From assembly GCA_018883985.1 (NCBI GenBank), contig JAHLFA010000022.1, positions 1 to 48,026 of the forward strand: 48,026 nt of DNA, written 5' to 3'. The notes beneath the pieces are model-generated. The model did no database searches. It was given only the letters and a program-made list of their open reading frames with translations, and was not told where the DNA came from. This stretch comes from Candidatus Ruminococcus intestinipullorum. Its GTDB lineage: Bacteria > Bacillota > Clostridia > Lachnospirales > Lachnospiraceae. The translations under genes and the position numbers were made by a program. Positions within the stretch are counted from its first letter, which is position 1; each line of letters opens with the position of its first letter. Positions 11,545-19,247 of the stretch are shown piece by piece.

Positions 11545-12171
11545 TTACATTTTAAACTCTTTGCAATATTTTTGCAAGAAGCATTGTTCACATTTTGGAG
11601 CCCTAGCCGTACAAATAGAACGTCCAAAAGTAATAATTTGAATGTTATATAAAATCCAATGATCCACAGGTAATTCCTTCATTAAATCCTGCTCAATTTT
11701 CTCAGGGTCATCATTTTTTGTAAATCCCAATCTCTTAGAAATTCTCTTTACATGCGTATCCACAACCACACTTGGATCATGATAAATATTTCCACGAATT
11801 ACATTTGCCGTTTTTCTTCCAACACCAGCCAAAGACGTCAAATCCTCGATACTTCGAGGCACTTCTCCTTGAAACTTTAGAAGTAAATCCCTTGTACATG
11901 CAATTATATTCTTCGCTTTGTTATGATAAAACCCCGTTGGTTTAATGTCCTGCTCTAACTCTTTCAAATTGGCAGATGCAAACTTTTCCAATGTGTCATA
12001 TTTTTTAAATAAAGTTTCCGTTACAATATTTACTCTGGCATCCGTACACTGTGCACTTAACATCGTCGCAATCAATAATTGCCATGGAGTTTCGTAATTT
12101 AAGTAACAGACATACTCTCTGCCATACTGCTCATCCAAAATCTCTAAAATTTCCTTTGTTCTCTTCTTCAT
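11545..12171 (-). CDS. nth: Endonuclease III (DNA glycosylase/AP lyase)
   Basis: Base-excision repair enzyme that removes oxidised pyrimidines and cleaves the AP site. The helix-hairpin-helix LTSLAGVGRKTANVI carries the catalytic lysine, and VVDTHVKRIS carries the catalytic aspartate. The C-terminal C-x6-C-x2-C-x5-C pattern (CTARAPKCEQCFLQKYC) is the 4Fe-4S loop. The frame could begin at a TTG at 12186, but that segment contains the ribosome binding site AAAGGAGG. The ATG at 12171 gives MKKRTKEILEIL, 208 residues, normal for the family. Its upstream region is a palindromic repeat (12182-12230). Confidence 0.97.
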   Translation of the reverse strand: MKKRTKEILEILDEQYGREYVCYLNYETPWQLLIATMLSAQCTDARVNIVTETLFKKYDTLEKFASANLKELEQDIKPTGFYHNKAKNIIACTRDLLLKFQGEVPRSIEDLTSLAGVGRKTANVIRGNIYHDPSVVVDTHVKRISKRLGFTKNDDPEKIEQDLMKELPVDHWILYNIQIITFGRSICTARAPKCEQCFLQKYCKEFKM

Positions 12172-12181
12172 ATATCCTCCT

Positions 12182-12230
12182 TTCAATTGGGGACGTAGTA
12201 AAATTCAATTTTACTACGTCCCCAATTGAA
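12182..12230. repeat. Palindromic hairpin element, copy 1
   Basis: Perfect inverted repeat with two 24-bp arms (12182-12205 and 12207-12230) around a single base. The core GGGGACGTAGT is shared with copy 2 at 31861-31910, while the outer arm bases differ but still pair within each copy. The stop codon of the radical SAM gene (TAG at 12214-12216) lies in it. No U-run follows on either strand, so it is not a standard terminator. REP/MITE-like origin is likely. Confidence 0.8.
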
Positions 12231-13929
12231 CATTTTTTACCTCATAAACCTTTGCCTGATTCAACAACACATCTCTATTTCTATAATCAAATAACATAAG
12301 TGTCCCGTCTATTCTTTCTAGATGTGTCATCTTCCGAAGCTGACGTTTATCGTACTGTTCATATCCAACTAAATAACGATGTGTTTCTGCCTCCTCATCA
12401 TAAAATTTTGACGCTTCTTCTTTTGTTATTTGTATTTCTCCAGCAAAATCTGGTCTTTTTTTCACATTTTCTCGTAAATATAAATCGAATATCAACATTT
12501 GACGGTATTTTTCCACATTTTCTTTATCATGCTTGCATATAAAATCAAATAAAATCTCATATCTTTTGATTCTGGAATGATTTAATACATACAGCTGATT
12601 TTCTTCATAGTACTGACTTAATGTTTCGTATAACTTGAATGCATCACCAAAGTATTCTTCTAGTAATGGCAGTGTGTTTACAAACTGTCCACTATTATAA
12701 TACACTTCTACCATTTCTTCTACCCCTTTTAGGCGTATCAGCTCTTCATAAGAAATCCACCTTGTTGATAATACCTCGAATGGGGCTCTATTTTGATATT
12801 GAAGTTCATAATCTTGTGCATGCTCATACATATGGGAACCCTTTAATACTTTTAAAAATCCCAACTGGAGTTGCTCTGGATGTAGGGCATAAACATCACG
12901 AAATGATTTTGCAAAGCTTTCATAATTTTCATATGGCAATCCTGCAATTAAATCCAAATGTTGATGTACATTTTTATTTTTCTGAATAGCTTTTACAACA
13001 CGTCCTACTTCTTTAAAATTCATTGTTCTATGAATTTCGTTTATTGTAATGGGATTTGTGGATTGTATTCCAATCTCTAACTGTATCAATCCTGGACGCA
13101 TAGACTGTATCAAACGTATTTCTTCTTCATTCAACAAATCTGCTGCCACTTCAAAATGAAAATTTGTTTTTCCTATATCATGTTCCTTTAAATAAGACCA
13201 AATCTCCATTGCATGTGTATGATGACAATTAAATGTACGATCAACAAATTTTACTTGTGGAACTTCATGGTCTATAAAGAACTGCAATTCTTTTTTTACC
13301 AATTCCAAATCTCGAAAACGTAAGCACTTATCTATAGATGATAAACAATAACTACACGAAAATGGACATCCCCTGCTTGTTTCATAATAAATAATTCTAT
13401 TGGTAAAATGCTCGATTTCTTCATATACAAATGGAACTTTGCTAAGATCCATTACTGCACGCATTGGATTTTTAACAACTCTTACAGCTTCTCCTTGTTC
13501 GTGGTAGGTAATACCATCTATCATTTCCAAACTCTTTCTATTACCATGAAAATATTCCATTAGCTCTAAAAAAGTTTCTTCACCTTCTCCACACATAATA
13601 CCCTTCACTTGTGGAAACTTATTTAGTGTATTCACTGCATTATAGGAAACTTCTGGCCCTCCCAACCAAATCTGAATCTCAGGTAATATTTTAGGAAGCT
13701 CGTATAGAAGCTGTTCTACATAAGAAATATTCCATAAATAGCATGAAAAGCAGAGAATATCTGGTTTTTTCTTGAAAATATCAGCCAAAATCATATCCAT
13801 TGTCTGATTAATTGTATACTCTGCTATCTCGATTTCTTCTCTATATTTACGGGCATATGCTTTCAAACTATACACTGCTAAATTTGAATGTATATACTTT
13901 GCATTAATTGCTGTTAATAAAACTTTCAT
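12214..13929 (-). CDS. B12-binding domain radical SAM protein (DUF4080 type)
   Basis: 571 residues. The N-terminal domain begins MKVLLTAINAKYIHSNLAVYSL and resembles cobalamin-binding Rossmann domains (DILCFSCYLWN, GGPEVSYNA). The radical SAM motif CPFSCSYC, a CxxxCxxC, follows near residue 190 in YYETSRGCPFSCSYCLSS. The C-terminal part looks like DUF4080. The reaction is unknown; related proteins include methyltransferases. The frame extends to 13968, but the ATG at 13929 has TAGGAGG 5 nt upstream. The last residues (QLGT) and the stop are encoded inside the palindromic element, suggesting the C-terminus was altered when it arrived. Confidence 0.88.
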   Translation of the reverse strand: MKVLLTAINAKYIHSNLAVYSLKAYARKYREEIEIAEYTINQTMDMILADIFKKKPDILCFSCYLWNISYVEQLLYELPKILPEIQIWLGGPEVSYNAVNTLNKFPQVKGIMCGEGEETFLELMEYFHGNRKSLEMIDGITYHEQGEAVRVVKNPMRAVMDLSKVPFVYEEIEHFTNRIIYYETSRGCPFSCSYCLSSIDKCLRFRDLELVKKELQFFIDHEVPQVKFVDRTFNCHHTHAMEIWSYLKEHDIGKTNFHFEVAADLLNEEEIRLIQSMRPGLIQLEIGIQSTNPITINEIHRTMNFKEVGRVVKAIQKNKNVHQHLDLIAGLPYENYESFAKSFRDVYALHPEQLQLGFLKVLKGSHMYEHAQDYELQYQNRAPFEVLSTRWISYEELIRLKGVEEMVEVYYNSGQFVNTLPLLEEYFGDAFKLYETLSQYYEENQLYVLNHSRIKRYEILFDFICKHDKENVEKYRQMLIFDLYLRENVKKRPDFAGEIQITKEEASKFYDEEAETHRYLVGYEQYDKRQLRKMTHLERIDGTLMLFDYRNRDVLLNQAKVYEVKNVQLGT

Positions 13930-13946
13930 AAAACCTCCTATATCCG

Positions 13947-13975
13947 TTGACAATTTCAAAAAAAACATGTAAAAT
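13947..13975 (+). promoter_or_regulatory. Promoter of the SRP RNA gene
   Basis: TTGACA (13947-13952) and TAAAAT (13970-13975) are separated by 17 nt, close to consensus. The predicted start at about 13982 coincides with the 5' end of the SRP RNA. It points away from the radical SAM gene and overlaps that gene's upstream region. Confidence 0.85.
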
Positions 13976-13981
13976 TAAGAC

Positions 13982-14245
13982 TCGTGCAGCCGGGGTGTTA
14001 GCGGTACCTTGTACCTGCAATCCGCTATAGCAGGGGTGATATCATGTTGAGGGTGTAACATTGCAAAGCTGCCCTCGGAAAGTGGCGTTGAGATTTGGGT
14101 CCTACGCGACGGGAATCTGTGAACCGTGTCAGGTCGGGAACGAAGCAGCACTAAGCAGAACCTCTCGGGTGCCGTAGGGGTGCCTGGGTTGAGTTTACTA
14201 CCGAGGTAACGTTTGGGGTGATACATTCGAGGCATGATGCACGTA
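13982..14245 (+). ncRNA. ffs: Signal recognition particle RNA, long Gram-positive type
   Basis: About 264 nt. The 5' Alu-like part (GGGGTGTTAGCGGTACC and CCTGCAATCCGCTATAGCAGG) matches the layout of B. subtilis scRNA. The domain IV hairpin that binds Ffh is present (GTCAGGTCGGGAACGAAGCAGCACTAA region, near 14128-14155). The ends pair (CGTGCA at 13983-13988 with TGCACG at 14238-14243). It is transcribed on the plus strand between the divergent radical SAM gene and the convergent tadA. The RNA directs secretory and membrane proteins to the translocon. Ends are estimated from the pairing and promoter. Confidence 0.95.
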
Positions 14246-14258
14246 AAGGAAAAATAAC

Positions 14259-14310
14259 AAGAGAGAGTGGATTTCGACCTATTCTGTTAGAATCCCATCT
14301 CTCTTTTTTT
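14259..14310 (+). terminator. Terminator of the SRP RNA, overlapping the 3' end of tadA
   Basis: Long imperfect stem (AGAGAGAGTGG... with ...CCCATCTCTCT) followed by seven T on the plus strand. The stop codon and last codons of the convergent tadA gene lie inside it, so one sequence serves both ends. Confidence 0.75.
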
Positions 14311-14770
14311 GTTTCTTCTTTTCCCTAAGTTCTTTAAAGAATTTCTTCATCATCATACTACACTCTTCTTCCAAAATCCCTGTTGTTACGTCAACCTGAT
14401 GATTAAATTCTTTCATGTTCAACAAATTTATAATCGAGCCTGCACAACCAGCTTTTGGATTCATACATCCTACAACAACTCTTGGAATTCTTGCCTGTAC
14501 AATTGCACCTGAACACATTTGACACGGTTCTAGTGTTACATACATTGTGCATTCCTCTAATCTCCAATCTCCAATCTTCCTACTGGCCTTTCGAATTGCT
14601 TGAATCTCCGCATGTGCTAAAGGATTCTTATCTACCGTTCTGCGATTATATCCTCTTCCTATAATCTTCCCCTCATACACAATTACACACCCTATTGGCA
14701 CTTCTTCCAGTAAATATGCTTTTTTTGCCTGTTTGAGAGCCTCTCTCATATATTTTTCATCTTGATTCAT
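14279..14770 (-). CDS. tadA: tRNA-specific adenosine deaminase TadA
   Basis: Deaminates A34 to inosine in tRNA-Arg(ACG). The zinc and catalytic motifs are clear: HAEIQAIRKA (His and catalytic Glu) and TLEPCQMCSGAI (PCxxC). The frame reaches an ATG at 14785, but the ATG at 14770 has GGAG 8 nt upstream and gives MNQDEKYMREALKQAKKAY, which lines up with B. subtilis TadA. The protein is then 163 residues with a lysine-rich tail (REKKKQKKRDG) encoded across the SRP RNA terminator hairpin. Confidence 0.96.
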   Translation of the reverse strand: MNQDEKYMREALKQAKKAYLLEEVPIGCVIVYEGKIIGRGYNRRTVDKNPLAHAEIQAIRKASRKIGDWRLEECTMYVTLEPCQMCSGAIVQARIPRVVVGCMNPKAGCAGSIINLLNMKEFNHQVDVTTGILEEECSMMMKKFFKELREKKKQKKRDGILTE

Positions 14771-14881
14771 CCCAATTAACTCCATTTTTTCTTCTCTTCG
14801 TTCTAATCTAACATAATATAGTTCTTTTTCAAAGCATATTCGAATAAATTAAATTAAAACAGACAAGAATAGAGGTAACCT

Positions 14882-15754
14882 ATGACTTCTGGTATTTATT
14901 ATTTATACGAATATCATACAAACAAAAAAATTAGAAATGTTGGCTTCTTAAAAATTGTACAGCAACAAAGTTCCTATATTTTACAAATATCTGCTCGACA
15001 AATTCCAATTACTCAACAGGAACAAGCCTCCTTATACATTCTCTTATTTGAGAATGAAAAACTTATGAAAAAACCACTGGCATCCATTCCTTGTCAAAAT
15101 CATCTTATCTCTGCGAGGCTTCCACTATCCAATGGGGATCTTCCTGATAACCATCAACTAGATGAAGTGGATGGATTTCTCCTACAACTTCCAGAAGGAC
15201 AGCTATACGTAGCTTCTCTTCCTGAAGTCCCATTTTCTACAGATATTCTATATGAACAAGAAGATCCTAAAGAGGATATTAAGGAACAGCTTCCTGAAGA
15301 AGAAATCTCTAAAGAAGAAATCTCTAAAGACATTCCTGAAATATCTGAGGAAATTATTCACACAGAGGATGAAGAATTGGAAAGTTTTCCACAACAAGAG
15401 GAAGAGTTTTCCACTCCTGAAGTTTCCACCCACGAACTACAAGAAGAGTCCTATCCGAAAGCACGAAAAATAGAGCGTTCTGAAATAACGACCCTTCCAA
15501 AGCATTATTGGTCTTTAGCAAATAACAGCTTCCTAATGCATGGATATCACAACTATCATCATCTCCTCCTAATTGAAGATGATGGGCAGTTTTGGCTAGG
15601 AGTTCCAGGCATATATACAGCTCGTGAAGCACGTGCTGCTGCATTATTTGGATTTCCTCAATTTACGAGAGATTATACCAATTTACTAGACCTTTCAGAA
15701 GAAGAATATGAACCTGATGAAGACTTTGGATACTGGTGCAGATGGCTTAAATAA
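14882..15754 (+). CDS. Conserved protein of unknown function with acidic central region (possibly DUF6128)
   Basis: 290 residues, no signal peptide or membrane helix. Residues 1-118 form a beta-rich N-terminal domain. About 120-195 is a glutamate-rich, low-complexity linker with imperfect repeats (EEEISKEEISKD). The C-terminal domain, about 205-290, holds YHHLLLIEDDGQFWLGVPGIYTAREARAAA, which I associate with a Lachnospiraceae-specific domain (DUF6128), but this is from memory and unverified. The ATG at 14882 follows GAGGT by 5 nt. Its 3' end overlaps the convergent dgt gene by 8 nt. The role is unknown. Confidence 0.75.
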   Translation: MTSGIYYLYEYHTNKKIRNVGFLKIVQQQSSYILQISARQIPITQQEQASLYILLFENEKLMKKPLASIPCQNHLISARLPLSNGDLPDNHQLDEVDGFLLQLPEGQLYVASLPEVPFSTDILYEQEDPKEDIKEQLPEEEISKEEISKDIPEISEEIIHTEDEELESFPQQEEEFSTPEVSTHELQEESYPKARKIERSEITTLPKHYWSLANNSFLMHGYHNYHHLLLIEDDGQFWLGVPGIYTAREARAAALFGFPQFTRDYTNLLDLSEEEYEPDEDFGYWCRWLK

Positions 15755-17153
15755 TTCCATTCATTTCTTGATATAACCGTTTTGCATAACTGTCAGTCAT
15801 TCCACAAATATAATCTGTGACAAGAAGTAGGCGGAGATACAGCTTCTCTGCCTCGCTTTTTCCCTTTGATTGAAGACGATATGCTTTTTTATAGTTATCA
15901 GAAATAATGGATATCATTCGACTTTGCATTGTATCTTGTTCAAACTCTGTATCGTAATACAAGACTGCACTTACCAATCGATCCATAAGGAAATCTATCA
16001 TCACGGACTCTGTGACTTCTCTTCTATAAATATCCTTTGAAGTAAATACACACTGATGTGCAATACTTCCTAAACATGTCATGAATTTCTCACCTACAGT
16101 TTCTGAAAAAATATCCTTTTTAAAAGTTCCGTTCATAATCTCTTGGTAATGTTTTGTAAATCCAGTAGTTGCACAATGAATTAAGTAACTTTGTGCCCAC
16201 ACAATCCAGTTTTTTACTGCGTAAGATTCTAAATTATGTGCCTCTTTTTCAATCCCTCTATTATAAAACATCTCAAGCCTATCCGCTGGAAAAAATTCAT
16301 CCATTAAAGTATTTCTTTGTAAACTTTCTAATTCCTCTTTCAATTTATGATAGGAAATCAATCCTTTTACAAACCCATCTTCGATATCTGCCGTTCTATA
16401 TGCCAAATCATCTGCTGCTTCTAATATAAAAGTAAGAGGATGCCTTTTATTCCCTGTTCCTGTTGCTTTTGATATCTCTTGAAAAATCTCCTCCTCAGCA
16501 AAATAATATCCCATTTTCTTTTCTCTAATATCTCCCGATTGTGGTTGTATTTCTATAGATTTTACAGGATATTTCACAATGGTATTTAATAGAGCGTATG
16601 TAAGATTCATTCCATATTCATCCACAAGATAATGCAATCTGGTTACTAGACGAAGTGCTTGAGCATTTCCCTCAAAATGATAAAAATCCTCTCGCATTTG
16701 CTCGGTCAATAATTCTTCTACCGAATATCCTATAAATTTTAGATAAGGTAAATTTCTACGGAACCAATCCCGAATCGCTTCTTCACCAAAATGGCCAAAT
16801 GGTGGATTTCCTATATCATGAATCAAACCTGCACATTCCAAAATATGGGAAATGTCTTCTTTCATACGAGGTGTAAATCCAAAACCTCCTCCATCTTTCA
16901 AAATATTCTCCCCTATATTCTGCCCTAACGATTTTGCCAAAGAAGATACTTCTAAAGAGTGCGTCAATCTAGTTCGTACAAAATCACTCTGGTCTAATGG
17001 AAAGACTTGTGTCTTATCTTGAAGTCTCCGAAAAGATGCACTACCTATAATACGATGATAATCCTTTTCAAACTCACTACGCAAATCTGTATTTTTCTTG
17101 CTTTTAAAACTGCCACGCATTCTCTGTTTTGATAATAATGTTCCCCACTCCAT
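15747..17153 (-). CDS. dgt: dGTP triphosphohydrolase family HD-domain protein
   Basis: 468 residues. Hydrolyses dNTPs (typically dGTP) to the nucleoside and triphosphate. The HD metal site is complete: TRLTHSLEVSSLA, then ECAGLIHDIGNPPFGHFGEEAIRDW, and AADDLAYRTADIEDG. The N-terminal RSEFEKDYHRIIGSASFRRLQDKTQVFPL is the usual family opening. The start ATG at 17153 has AAGGGG 7 nt upstream. It is convergent with the acidic protein gene and lies 39 nt after the HTH protein gene. Confidence 0.95.
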   Translation of the reverse strand: MEWGTLLSKQRMRGSFKSKKNTDLRSEFEKDYHRIIGSASFRRLQDKTQVFPLDQSDFVRTRLTHSLEVSSLAKSLGQNIGENILKDGGGFGFTPRMKEDISHILECAGLIHDIGNPPFGHFGEEAIRDWFRRNLPYLKFIGYSVEELLTEQMREDFYHFEGNAQALRLVTRLHYLVDEYGMNLTYALLNTIVKYPVKSIEIQPQSGDIREKKMGYYFAEEEIFQEISKATGTGNKRHPLTFILEAADDLAYRTADIEDGFVKGLISYHKLKEELESLQRNTLMDEFFPADRLEMFYNRGIEKEAHNLESYAVKNWIVWAQSYLIHCATTGFTKHYQEIMNGTFKKDIFSETVGEKFMTCLGSIAHQCVFTSKDIYRREVTESVMIDFLMDRLVSAVLYYDTEFEQDTMQSRMISIISDNYKKAYRLQSKGKSEAEKLYLRLLLVTDYICGMTDSYAKRLYQEMNGII

Positions 17154-17192
17154 TGCTTTCCCCTTTTCTTAATTACGACTAATTCGTAATAC

Positions 17193-17687
17193 TCAATCTA
17201 CATACACTGGTGGTAAATAATGCTCTCCCAACATCGCCTTTTTTTGCTCTTGATCTCGAAGAAATGCCCATTCTGTCATATCTACCCAATCGTCAGTTTC
17301 TCTTTGATATACTTGAACATATCCACTTCTAGTTGGATGCATACGAACACTGCTTGACTGGTATGGATTTACTTGCATCTCCTCTAAAGGCAATTCCATT
17401 TGCTGCATATCAGATTCCTGTTCTTTTTTTCTTGCTTCTAACTCTTCTTTCGCTGCTGACTGCCCTTCCACATCCATAATACTTAAATGAAATGGACATT
17501 CTAATATAGATGCAATCATACGCATATCTTGTTCTTGAAAATTATCTCTTCCTAACCTTTGAGTTAGATTTTGTCTAGACATTTTCATTCCTGTTTTCTG
17601 TTCAATCAGCTCTGCAAGTTCTTTAATGGTCATTCCTTTTCTTCCTAAAATAATCTTGACCTGTTCTCCAAATGTAAGCTCTTCCAT
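17193..17687 (-). CDS. Small HTH (Cro/C1-type) domain protein
   Basis: 164 residues from ATG 17687, which has GGAGG 6 nt upstream; the frame to 17708 contains that ribosome binding site, so the shorter start is preferred. Residues 1-65 look like a Cro/C1 helix-turn-helix (FGEQVKIILGRKGMTIKELAELIEQKTG, then SRQNLTQRLGRDNF). The middle is charged and probably disordered. A C-terminal segment (GYVQVYQRETDDWVDMTEWAFL) may be a second small domain. Target unknown. It may be a DNA-binding regulator linked to dgt, 39 nt downstream. Confidence 0.75.
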   Translation of the reverse strand: MEELTFGEQVKIILGRKGMTIKELAELIEQKTGMKMSRQNLTQRLGRDNFQEQDMRMIASILECPFHLSIMDVEGQSAAKEELEARKKEQESDMQQMELPLEEMQVNPYQSSSVRMHPTRSGYVQVYQRETDDWVDMTEWAFLRDQEQKKAMLGEHYLPPVYVD

Positions 17688-17769
17688 TTTATCCTCCTGC
17701 ATTTTCATGGAAATAATTTTATTTCTTCATTTTATCAAATTCCTTTTTACTCGTCAATGTAAAACAAAA

Positions 17770-17808
17770 AAATCCGAAAATCTCTCAACTAAAGAAATTT
17801 TCGGATTT
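17770..17808 (-). terminator. Terminator after the VanY-like gene
   Basis: A 12-bp perfect stem (AAATCCGAAAAT at 17770-17781 and its complement at 17797-17808) with a 15-nt loop, followed on the minus strand by a T-run. It lies 16 nt past the stop of the carboxypeptidase gene and closes the GGDEF-EAL/PPTase/VanY operon. Confidence 0.8.
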
Positions 17809-17823
17809 CTTATAAAATTCAAT

Positions 17824-18609
17824 TTATGCTTGTCCTAAATACTCTTCTAATGTAATACCCTTTTCCATAATTTCCTTGGCAGCTTCCTCACCTACATAAC
17901 GATAATGCCATGGCTCATAAATAATATTTGTAATATCACTTTTATCTTGTGGATATCTCAAGATAAATCCATAATTCTGGCAATTCTCCATAAGCCACTT
18001 TTGCTCTTTCGTTTCAGCTTGTTTCTCGTCCAATTCGCTGTAGTCTGGGGAAACAATATCAAGTGCTAAGCCAGTTGCATGCTCACTAATTCCAGGAACT
18101 GCCACTGATTTTTTCGTTTCATTATATGCATCAATATACCCATATCCTTGGTTTAGCCAGCCCTGCATTGTTTGATTAAATACAGTCTTTTGGTTATCAT
18201 AAGAACGATAGGAAGAAACAATCTGTGGATTTAATCCCGCCTTATTGGCATCTTCTAACATCTTATTCAATGATTCTGCAATTCTAGAATCTACTGCATT
18301 TCCCTTCTCATCAACTGTTGTCAATTCTGGTTGATAATTTGTATCCAGTGGATACGATTCGTTTACCAATACAAGGTTCCAATCTGTAGGAAGTGTCTTT
18401 TCTTTCTGTGACTCCTCCTGAATCTCCTTAATCTGAGCTTCTAACTTTGACTGCTGCTCTTCATACTTAGTCTGCATTTCTTTCATTTCATCATTTTTCT
18501 GATGCATCTTTTGGTTCGCTGCCAGAAACGTAATTAAAATTCCTGCCAATGCCCCCATAATCATACCAACAATTAATATTTTTTTTGCTTTTTTATTTGA
18601 TCTTTTCAT
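17824..18609 (-). CDS. Membrane-anchored D-Ala-D-Ala carboxypeptidase (M15/VanY-like)
   Basis: 261 residues. One N-terminal membrane helix (about 11-31) anchors it, followed by a short coiled coil (about 33-72), so the enzyme domain lies outside the cell. The zinc site of peptidase M15B is visible: SEHATGLALDIV gives His177 and Asp184, and EPWHYRYVG gives Glu232 and His235. It trims peptidoglycan stem peptides; here this more likely serves wall turnover than glycopeptide resistance, as no vanHAX genes are present. Its ATG overlaps the stop of the PPTase gene (ATGA) with no clear ribosome binding site, so translation is probably coupled. Confidence 0.9.
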   Translation of the reverse strand: MKRSNKKAKKILIVGMIMGALAGILITFLAANQKMHQKNDEMKEMQTKYEEQQSKLEAQIKEIQEESQKEKTLPTDWNLVLVNESYPLDTNYQPELTTVDEKGNAVDSRIAESLNKMLEDANKAGLNPQIVSSYRSYDNQKTVFNQTMQGWLNQGYGYIDAYNETKKSVAVPGISEHATGLALDIVSPDYSELDEKQAETKEQKWLMENCQNYGFILRYPQDKSDITNIIYEPWHYRYVGEEAAKEIMEKGITLEEYLGQA

Positions 18610-19238
18610 GGTAATTTAAACTCCATTTGTATTTTTGGTTCTATGGAACTACGATTAGAGCACACAGCAATTCTGTAGGGAATTCCTTGTACAACATATT
18701 CCTGATAATAATAAGATTGTGAAAATTCCTTTGGCTGTCTAATCAATCTAGGTGGATTTCCCAACTGTATTTCAAAAGACGACATATTTAGTGCCATTCC
18801 CTTTCTTGTCGCCTTCATAAAACTTTCTTTCAAAACCCAGTATCTGCAAAAGTATTCTGCCTGCTCTAAGTATGTCTCTCTTTCTAGAATGCTCTCATAC
18901 TCTTGCTTACAAAAATAGCGATTTGCCAAATTCAAATTCGGTTTCTCAATCTTTTGAATATCACATCCCACTTGGGTATGCTGACATCCTGTCATATCCA
19001 CTGCACATATGACATAATCGCCAGAATGGGATAAATTATAAACTGAACATTCGTCTATTTGATAGCACTTCCTAATCTTCTCTAATAAAGCCCAGGCAGC
19101 CACGCTTTGTGCTTTCTTATTCAAGGACTGTAAACAGTTCGCTTTTTCCTGTCGAAAGGCAGGAAGTGTATCATAGACTTCCTGATACTTATTTACATCA
19201 TATAACGGTGTAATATCTGCTAGCCATGTCCGTATCAT
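18606..19238 (-). CDS. Sfp-type 4'-phosphopantetheinyl transferase
   Basis: 210 residues, the pseudo-dimeric Sfp/AcpT length. It transfers phosphopantetheine from CoA to a serine of a carrier protein. Motifs are HSGDYVICAV, VGCDIQKIEKPN (metal-binding Asp) and YFCRYWVLKESFMKATRKGM (the WxxKExxxK core). No NRPS or PKS genes are in this window, so the client could be the fatty-acid carrier protein or a distant cluster. It lies 9 nt after the GGDEF-EAL gene and overlaps the carboxypeptidase gene by 4 nt. Confidence 0.92.
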   Translation of the reverse strand: MIRTWLADITPLYDVNKYQEVYDTLPAFRQEKANCLQSLNKKAQSVAAWALLEKIRKCYQIDECSVYNLSHSGDYVICAVDMTGCQHTQVGCDIQKIEKPNLNLANRYFCKQEYESILERETYLEQAEYFCRYWVLKESFMKATRKGMALNMSSFEIQLGNPPRLIRQPKEFSQSYYYQEYVVQGIPYRIAVCSNRSSIEPKIQMEFKLP

Positions 19239-19247
19239 ATACAGCTT

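Noticed and set aside
12182-12230. Palindromes at 12182 and 31861 as ordinary rho-independent terminators
   Set aside because: Neither strand has a T-run after the stem, and copy 1 sits between two genes on the same strand.
13975-14235. 86-residue minus-strand open frame
   Set aside because: It lies entirely across the SRP RNA gene in antisense; its GC-rich composition and lack of a ribosome binding site reflect the RNA, not a protein.
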